Assembly (NCBI GenBank): GCA_027704905.1
Contig: JANIIK010000784.1
Span: forward strand, 53,274-117,273
DNA from: Muraenolepis orangiensis
Taxonomy: Eukaryota; Chordata; Actinopteri; Gadiformes; Muraenolepididae
DNA length: 64,000 bases
Direction of reading: 5' to 3'
The notes under the pieces are model-generated. The model was not told where the DNA came from. It made no database searches and saw only the letters and a program-made list of their open reading frames with translations. Made by a program: the position numbers and the translations under genes. Within the stretch, counting starts at the first letter, position 1; each line of letters begins with the position of its first letter. Shown one piece after another: positions 62,841 to 64,000 of the stretch.

Positions 62841-64000
62841 GAGATGGAGTGTGTGGGGGTCAGGACCAGTGCTCATAGTCATACACTTATCCGACATTGT
62901 GAGCCTATTTTCGGTATGGAGATGTAGTGTGTGAGGGGGTCAGGAACAGTGCTTTTAGTCTTACACACATCCAACATTGAGTGCCTGTATTCGGATTGGA
63001 GATGGACTGTGTGGGGGTCAGGACCAGTGCTCATAGTCATACACTTATCCGACATTGTGTGCCTATATTCGGATTTGAGATGGAGTGTGTGTGGGGGTGA
63101 GGACCAGTGCTTTTAGTCAAACATTCATCCGACATTGTGTGCCTATATTCGGATTGGAGATGGAGTGTGTGTGGGGATGAGGACCAGTGCTTGTAGTCAA
63201 ACATTCATCCGACATTGTGTGCCTATATTCGGATTGGAGATGGAGTGTGTGTAGGGGTCAGGACCAGTGCTTTTAGTCAAACATTCATCCGACATTGTGT
63301 GCCTATATTCGGATTGGAGATGGAGTGTGTGGGGGTCAGGACCAGTGCTTTTAGTCATACACTTATCCGACATTGTGAGCCTATTTTCGGTATGGAGATG
63401 TAGTGTGTTAGGGGGTCAGGACCAGTGCTTTTAGTCTTACACACATCCAACATTGAGTGCCTGTATTCGGATTGGAGATGGACTGTGTGGGGGTCAGGAC
63501 CAGTGCTCATAGTCATACACTTATCCGACATTGTGTGCCTATATTCGGATTTGAGATGGAGTGTGTGTGGGGGTGAGGACCAGTGCTTTTAGTCAAACAT
63601 TCATCCGACATTGTGTGCCTATATTTGGATTGGAGATGGAGTGTGTGTGGGGATGAGGACCAGTGCTTGTAGTCAAACATTCATCCGACATTGTGTGCCT
63701 ATATTCGGATTGGAGATGGAGTGTGTGTGGGGTCAGGACCAGTGCTCTTAGTCAAACACTTCATCCGACATTGTGTGCCTATATTCGGATTGGAGATGGA
63801 GTGTGTTGGGTCAGGACCAGTGCTCATAGTCATACACTTATCCGACATTGTGTGCCTATTTTCGGATTGGAGATGGAGTGTGTGTGGGGGTCAGGACCAG
63901 TGCTTTTAGTCAAACATTCATCCGACATTGTGTACCTATATTCGGATTGGAGATGGAGTTTGTGGGGGTCAGGACCAGTGTTTTAATCAAACATTCATCT

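Larger units (their letters stand above)
19389..64000 (+). repeat. 79-bp satellite array, part II (about 565 units)
   Basis: This is the continuation of the array beyond the LINE, in the same orientation and phase, to the end of the window. It contains the same unit variants as part I together with variants that dominate only here, such as ATTGTGTACGTATATTCGG, CTATTTTCTGATTGG, GACACACATCCGAC and GGGGTAAGGACC. No unrelated sequence longer than a few bases interrupts it. Organisation changes along its length: block-A-like material to about 24.3 kb, highly homogenised higher-order repeats to about 47.2 kb, then less regular units. There is no supported gene in any part. Confidence 0.97.

Overview
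The window is almost entirely one head-to-tail satellite array interrupted by a single retrotransposon. The satellite unit is about 79 bp. It fills 1-15280 and 19389-64000, roughly 59.9 kb or about 750 units, all in the same orientation, and it runs off both ends of the window. Between the two parts, at 15281-19388 on the minus strand, sits a 4.1 kb non-LTR retrotransposon (LINE) of the CR1/L2 group. It has an uninterrupted 977-residue endonuclease plus reverse-transcriptase ORF. No host gene, tRNA, rRNA or CRISPR array is visible.

The organism is a eukaryote, most probably a ray-finned fish. The LINE protein has the APE endonuclease and YADD reverse-transcriptase layout of fish L2 elements. 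Its 3' end, read on the minus strand, carries the GTCGC..GGATAAAAGCGTCTGCCAAATG type tail followed by short TGTAAA repeats, which is typical of teleost L2 LINEs and the SINEs that borrow their tail. I cannot name the species or the chromosome position; a pericentromeric, subtelomeric or other heterochromatic block is an inference from the satellite alone.

Layout. 1-15280: satellite part I, built from multi-kilobase blocks repeated at offsets of about 3400, 1264, 629, 3950 and 9398 bp. 15281-19388: the LINE, flanked by a 6-bp GGACCA target-site duplication and inserted exactly in phase with the array. 19389-24300: satellite resembling the blocks of part I. 24300-47200: a more homogenised zone with recurrent higher-order periods of about 711 bp (9 units), 1346 bp (17), 1735 bp (22) and 2687 bp (34). 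47200-50140: mixed units. 50145-52525: a near copy of 5034-7414, some 45 kb away. 52525-64000: more irregular units with many one-base indels and a duplication at about 3170 bp offset.

The many short open frames in the satellite are a by-product of its unit length and are not annotated as genes. The only convincing coding sequence is the LINE ORF. Repeat boundaries and similarities were judged by eye and by coordinate offsets between matching stretches; no alignment or percent identity was computed.
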